Assembly (NCBI GenBank): GCA_050012375.1
Contig: JBEKHH010000005.1
Coordinates: 62,001-126,000 of the forward strand
Source of the DNA: PALSA-1353 sp050012375
Lineage (GTDB): Bacteria > Planctomycetota > Phycisphaerae > Tepidisphaerales > Tepidisphaeraceae
DNA length: 64,000 nucleotides
Direction: 5' to 3'
Position numbers and translations under genes: made by a program. The notes under the pieces are model-generated. The model did no database searches, had not been told where the DNA came from, and was given only the letters and a program-made list of their open reading frames with translations. This document shows positions 60,306 to 64,000 of the stretch, in pieces; position 1 is the first letter of the stretch, and each line of letters starts with the position of its first letter.

Positions 60306-62168
60306 GTGATCTATTTTTCGCATATCCGAGCCAGGGCCGTTGTGGCGCTGACCGTTGCGCTGTTCGCGGCGCTTGGGGCGCGGGTGGCGTATCTGCAAAC
60401 CTATGGACGCGAGGCCACGATCTCGCGGGCGGATCGCCAGCAACATCTGGTTCTTGTTCTTGCCGCCCGACGCGGGAATATTTACGACCGAAACGGCCTC
60501 CTGATGGCCGGATCGATCCAGACCCACGGCCTGTTCGTCGATCCGAAATTCATGCAGGACTCTTTTCAGGAGGATGGCCGCAGCCTGATCCAGATGGATG
60601 AGGCGCTGGATGGCCTGGCGAAGATCGTCGGCAAGGATTCGTTTGAGCTGTCGAAGCTGCTGGGGGATCGAGCGACCAGCCGATTCGTGAAGGTGGCCCA
60701 GAACCTGGATGATTCGACGGTTGCCCAGATCGAAGCGCTGAATTTGCCCGGGGTGGGAATCGGTTCCGGCAGCGCGCGGTGTTATCCGATGGGTTCGCTG
60801 GCCGCGCATGTGCTAGGGGATTGCGGAGCCGACGGCAACGGCCTGGATGGATTGGAATTGAAATACAACGCCTTGCTCTCGGGCCGGCCCGGGTTTGCCC
60901 GGGAGACCAAAGACGCGCAGCGGCGACCGATCGGTGTGGCGGCGGAGGATTACCTGCCGCCCCAGCACGGCCACCACCTGGTCCTGACGATTGATGCCAA
61001 CCTGCAAACGATGGCCGAGCAGGAACTGCGCGACGCCGTGGAGCGGGTGAAAGCGAAAAGCGGGATTTTCGTGGCCATGGACCCGTACACGGGGGATGTG
61101 CTGGCGCTGGCCAATTATCCGACATTCAATCCCCAGACGCTGAGCGATTCCACGCCCGATATGCGGCGGAACAACGCCCTGGTGGCTCCGTACGAGCCGG
61201 GTTCGACTTTCAAGCCGTTCATCGCCGGTCCGGCGCTGATGTGGCAGGTGACGAAGGCGTCGGAAGTTTGGCCGATCCCGGGCCGGACCTGGTTCACGCC
61301 GTATGGGCGGGCAATTACGGATGTCGAGCACTATGGCGATCTGTGCACGTGGGACGGCCTGGTGCATTCGAGCAACATCCTCATGTCGCAACTGAGCGAG
61401 CGGATGGGAAACGCGAGGCTTTGGCGGGCAATGACGAGCTTCGGGTTTGGCCAGAGAACGGGGATCGATCTTCCGGGGGAGGATCCGGGCGAGGTTTACA
61501 ATCTGAAGAAATGGACGCACAAGAGCACGGAATCGGTGGCGCAGGGGTATGAGATGTTGGTGACGCCGCTTCAGCTCGCGCGGGGGTTTTCCGCCTACGC
61601 CAACGGAGGCAAGCTGGTCACGCCGCGCCTATTGCTGGGAACGGTCGATCCCCAGGGCAACATTTTGTCGCGCAGACAGCGGGTGGATTTTGATTCTCTT
61701 CCGCGGGCGCTCGATGCCCGGACCGCCGCGGAGGTTCGGCGGATTCTGTGCGATGTGGTGATTCGCGGCACGGCCGAGGGAGAGCGGAGCAAAATCTGGA
61801 ACATTTCCGGCAAGACGGGAACGGCCTACATCGCCGAAGGCCACGGATACAGCAAGACGCGCTATAACAGCAGCTTCATGGCTTGTGCGCCGTATGAGAA
61901 TCCCAAGCTGGTCGTGGTTTGCATGATTCATGATCCCGACAGGACGATCGCGCATTACGGCGGAAAAGTGGCGGCCCCCGCGGCCGTGAAGTTTCTTGAG
62001 CGGGCGCTGACGTATATGGAAGTGCCCTCTTCGCCGGATTTGCCCCTGCCGCCGCCGGAGGTCGCCAATGTTTTGTACGATTACTCGGCGAAGGATTACA
62101 CCGATCGCAATGTGGGGGCGATGAAGGAAGAGGATCAGCCCAACGCGGAAGCCTCGGCCAACCCATAA
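60306..62168 (+). CDS. ftsI: Peptidoglycan transpeptidase PBP3 / FtsI
   Basis: A 620-residue class B penicillin-binding protein that crosslinks septal peptidoglycan. N-terminal membrane anchor (about 10-30), dimerisation/pedestal domain with RGNIYDRNGLLMA, then the transpeptidase domain with S300-TFK (PGSTFKPF), SSN (S355-N357) and KTG (K503). No PASTA domain. The start is GTG at 60306. The preceding 120 bases contain a terminator-like structure. murE would usually follow but is not here. Confidence 0.95.
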   Translation: MIYFSHIRARAVVALTVALFAALGARVAYLQTYGREATISRADRQQHLVLVLAARRGNIYDRNGLLMAGSIQTHGLFVDPKFMQDSFQEDGRSLIQMDEALDGLAKIVGKDSFELSKLLGDRATSRFVKVAQNLDDSTVAQIEALNLPGVGIGSGSARCYPMGSLAAHVLGDCGADGNGLDGLELKYNALLSGRPGFARETKDAQRRPIGVAAEDYLPPQHGHHLVLTIDANLQTMAEQELRDAVERVKAKSGIFVAMDPYTGDVLALANYPTFNPQTLSDSTPDMRRNNALVAPYEPGSTFKPFIAGPALMWQVTKASEVWPIPGRTWFTPYGRAITDVEHYGDLCTWDGLVHSSNILMSQLSERMGNARLWRAMTSFGFGQRTGIDLPGEDPGEVYNLKKWTHKSTESVAQGYEMLVTPLQLARGFSAYANGGKLVTPRLLLGTVDPQGNILSRRQRVDFDSLPRALDARTAAEVRRILCDVVIRGTAEGERSKIWNISGKTGTAYIAEGHGYSKTRYNSSFMACAPYENPKLVVVCMIHDPDRTIAHYGGKVAAPAAVKFLERALTYMEVPSSPDLPLPPPEVANVLYDYSAKDYTDRNVGAMKEEDQPNAEASANP

Positions 62169-62189
62169 GCCTCCCAGCTCATCGGCAAC

Positions 62190-62360
62190 TCACGTGCCGA
62201 CACGTGGTCGGCCGCGCTTGGCGGAGCGCTGGTGCATCCGTCGCATCGCTGGCGTCAATGGCTTGGACTCCCGCAGGGCCGCGAATGGCACGTCATATCG
62301 CCTCGCGGCGTTGGCCAGTTCAGCGGTAATCATTTGATCGTATGGTTTGTGTCTTCTCAT
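62190..62360 (-). CDS. Small basic ORF of unknown function
   Basis: A 56-residue ORF starting MRRHKPYDQMITAELANAAR, basic at the C-terminus. TATGAT lies 6 bases before the ATG, as for other predicted leaderless genes here. No homologue was recognised. Confidence 0.35.
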   Translation of the reverse strand: MRRHKPYDQMITAELANAARRYDVPFAALRESKPLTPAMRRMHQRSAKRGRPRVGT

Positions 62361-62406
62361 CACCCGATCATAATCAATTATTGCATTCGCTCGCCCACCA
62401 AAAATT

Positions 62407-62473
62407 AGCTCACGCAAAGGCGCGGAGGCGCAGAGCCAATATTCCTTTGCGCCTCTGCGCCTTTGCGTGAGCT
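62407..62473. repeat. Inverted repeat AGCTCACGCAAAGGCGCRGAGG
   Basis: Arms 62407-62428 and 62452-62473 pair at 21 of 22 bases. The same family is at 40519-40574. The right arm abuts and supplies two bases of the queA TAG stop (62474-62472 on the minus strand). Confidence 0.85.
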
Positions 62474-63515
62474 ATTCAATTAGCATCGCGTCGCCGTAGC
62501 TGAAAAAGCGGTAATGCTGGGCGATGGCGTGCTCGTAAATGCGGCGCTGCTCCTTCAGGCCGGTCATCGCTGCCACCAGCGCGATCAGCGTTCCGCGGGG
62601 GAGATGGAAATTGGTGATTAGCGCGCCGACGTGGTTCCAGCGGTACGGCGGGTAAATGAAAATCGAAGTTTGGCCTTGCGTGGGAATGAAACGCTGATCC
62701 GGGGGTTGGCTTTCCAAGACCCTGGCGGACGTGGTGCCAACGGCGACGATGCGGCGGCTGTCAGTTCTCGCCCGATTCAATGCTTCCGCCGCGGCCGGGC
62801 TGATGGAATAGCTTTCGGCGTGCATCGGGTGGTCGGCGAGGCTATCGGCGGAAATCGGCTTGAATGTGCCGGCGCCGACGTGAAGGGTGATCAGGACGCG
62901 GCCGATGCCCGCATCGTCGAGCCGGCGCAGGAGATCGGGCGTGAAATGCAGCCCGGCCGTCGGGGCGGCAACTGCGCCGGGGGAATCCGCGTACACCGTT
63001 TGATAGCGGGCGCGATCCAGGGAATCGCGCTCGTCGGTTTGCTTGCGTCGTCTGATGTATGGCGGCAGAGGCATGCGGCCGATTCCGTTTAGCAGGTCGA
63101 GCGCGGGAATCGGCTCGGAAATCTGAATCAGGAATTCGCCGCGACCACGCCCGGCGAGGATCGTGGCGCGAAGCGACGGATCGGAATCGAAATGAAGAAT
63201 CGTGCCCTGGGCCGGCTGGCCGACGCCGCGCAGGAGCGCGAGCCATTGGCCGATGACGGGCTCACAGAGGAACAAGCCTTCGATCTGGCCGCCGGTGGTT
63301 TTCTTCAGACTGAAACGGGCTGGGATGACTTTGGAGTCATTGAAGACCAGCACGTCGCCGGGGCACAAGAGGCTCGGGAGGTCCGAGAAAACTCTATCGT
63401 GGATCGCGCCGCTTGCGCGAACGTAGTGCAGGAGGCGGGAGGCGGATCGATCTTCCAGGGGCGTCTGGGCAATCAGCTCGGGCGGGAGATCGAAATCCAA
63501 TTCGTCCGTTCGCAT
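62472..63515 (-). CDS. queA: S-adenosylmethionine:tRNA ribosyltransferase-isomerase
   Basis: A 347-residue QueA for queuosine synthesis in tRNA. It has DFDLPPELIAQTPLEDR, LVFNDSKVIPAR, AAPTAGLHFTPDLLRRL and LHVGAGTFKPI, and ends YRFFSYGDAMLIE. Complete and of normal length. A downstream inverted repeat may serve as terminator. Confidence 0.96.
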   Translation of the reverse strand: MRTDELDFDLPPELIAQTPLEDRSASRLLHYVRASGAIHDRVFSDLPSLLCPGDVLVFNDSKVIPARFSLKKTTGGQIEGLFLCEPVIGQWLALLRGVGQPAQGTILHFDSDPSLRATILAGRGRGEFLIQISEPIPALDLLNGIGRMPLPPYIRRRKQTDERDSLDRARYQTVYADSPGAVAAPTAGLHFTPDLLRRLDDAGIGRVLITLHVGAGTFKPISADSLADHPMHAESYSISPAAAEALNRARTDSRRIVAVGTTSARVLESQPPDQRFIPTQGQTSIFIYPPYRWNHVGALITNFHLPRGTLIALVAAMTGLKEQRRIYEHAIAQHYRFFSYGDAMLIE

Positions 63516-63699
63516 GGGTTCTGATCCCTTTGCGCCTCAAGGCATGTGGCGTCGGGGCATCATCCGTCATAAACGGACCAGATTCCCCTCGGGGTGAATT
63601 GATCGCATAAAACTTTGTTTCCCGCAACATTCCGGGGTTTTTTATCGCTGGCGCAAAGGCGGCGCGGGACCAGCGGCAGCATTTGCTGCTCGCTCCGAC

Positions 63700-64000
63700 G
63701 TGTCAACGGTCTCCAGCGTCAACCTGATTGCCGCGACAATTCAGCTTCAGCTCGTGCAATCGCTGCTGCGCGCGATTCAGGCCCCTAATCCGCTCACCGC
63801 CGGGGGATCGCCCTGTCCCGAGGCGTGGTGTTGCGATCGGTATTGCCCCGGTCCAATCCAACCGGAGCCGCAGTATCTGCCCCGGCATGTGATCGTCCCG
63901 ACCCCGCGGTATTTGCCGCGGCCGGTAATCCATCCCATGCCGAGGATCGAACCGCAGTGTCCGCCCCGCGTGGAAGCCAAGCCGCCCAACATCACCCCGG
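63700..64000 (+). CDS. Partial CDS of a Cys/Pro-rich protein, cut by the window end
   Basis: An open frame from GTG at 63700 to the window end gives about 100 residues. It begins VSTVSSVNLIAATIQLQLVQ with a helix, then a Pro/Cys-rich part with PCPEAWCCDRYCPGP, QYLPRHVIVPTPRYLPRPV and QCPPRVEAKPP. Codon use is plausible. No ribosome site is visible. No family was recognised; the helix-plus-low-complexity form fits a secreted or structural planctomycete protein. Confidence 0.4.
   Translation, partial: MSTVSSVNLIAATIQLQLVQSLLRAIQAPNPLTAGGSPCPEAWCCDRYCPGPIQPEPQYLPRHVIVPTPRYLPRPVIHPMPRIEPQCPPRVEAKPPNITP

Noticed and set aside
1..64000. tRNA, rRNA or CRISPR array
   Set aside because: No TPsiC-like or anticodon stem pattern, no rRNA stretches and no regularly spaced repeats with unique spacers were seen by eye; a tRNAscan or CRISPR search was not possible here.

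Overview
The window looks like a chromosomal segment of a planctomycete, most likely class Phycisphaerae or a relative. This is inferred from high GC, a large secreted beta-helix protein with a PLEKRLML-type N-terminal signature, NuoH and prepilin peptidase with insertions, many small lipoproteins and TPR proteins, and a TPR-YggX fusion. No rRNA, tRNA, CRISPR array or complete classical IS was seen.

Layout. 1-960: a palindromic repeat and a RelE/XRE toxin-antitoxin pair. 960-6350: metH and an odd sensor kinase. 6364-11032: a tightly packed run of Nudix, IMPase-like, SGNH-like and MBOAT genes, the last two probably a surface-polymer acylation pair. 11031-11695: a small REP-associated transposase (RAYT) element with perfect 34-bp inverted ends. 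11792-15422: nuoG-nuoH-nuoI. 15606-17204: a lipoprotein, a small protein and a second, HUH-less RAYT-like gene. 17448-19269: rpsB-tsf. 19330-23833: an unknown secreted coiled-coil protein, a zinc-ribbon membrane protein, a type II secretion/pilus pair and a dienelactone hydrolase. 23942-26038: an OpgC-like acyltransferase and ribF. 26102-31405: three TPR proteins and a DUF502 protein. 31473-36920: hpf-ptsN-ptsH-ptsI and rng. 37012-39396: a multidomain membrane/metal-binding protein. 39397-42006: a repeat-rich area with a DUF2294 protein and an aldo/keto reductase. 42007-49551: the beta-helix/Ig protein, two glycosyltransferases, a lipoprotein and a PlsC-type acyltransferase. 49544-53823: TPR-YggX, RNase HI, aroK, prepilin peptidase, a LapA-like protein and hisH. 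53827-57856: DUF420-SCO1-ABC-2 permease (probable cytochrome oxidase assembly genes), a pseudouridine synthase and a degenerate alpha/beta hydrolase. 57961-62168: rsmH, a LysM protein, an FtsL-like protein and ftsI (dcw cluster). 62190-64000: a small ORF, queA and a partial Cys/Pro-rich CDS.

Two cross-cutting patterns stand out. First, at least eleven genes have a -10-like hexamer 6-8 bases before the start codon and no usable Shine-Dalgarno sequence, which predicts leaderless mRNAs. Genes inside operons instead have GGAG-type sites. Second, intergenic regions carry several families of imperfect inverted repeats built from short degenerate repeated words, plus REP-like hairpins. Several of these abut or encode stop codons and C-termini of neighbouring genes. 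Together with one intact-looking and one apparently inactivated RAYT, this suggests an active history of REP/RAYT-type repeat spread.
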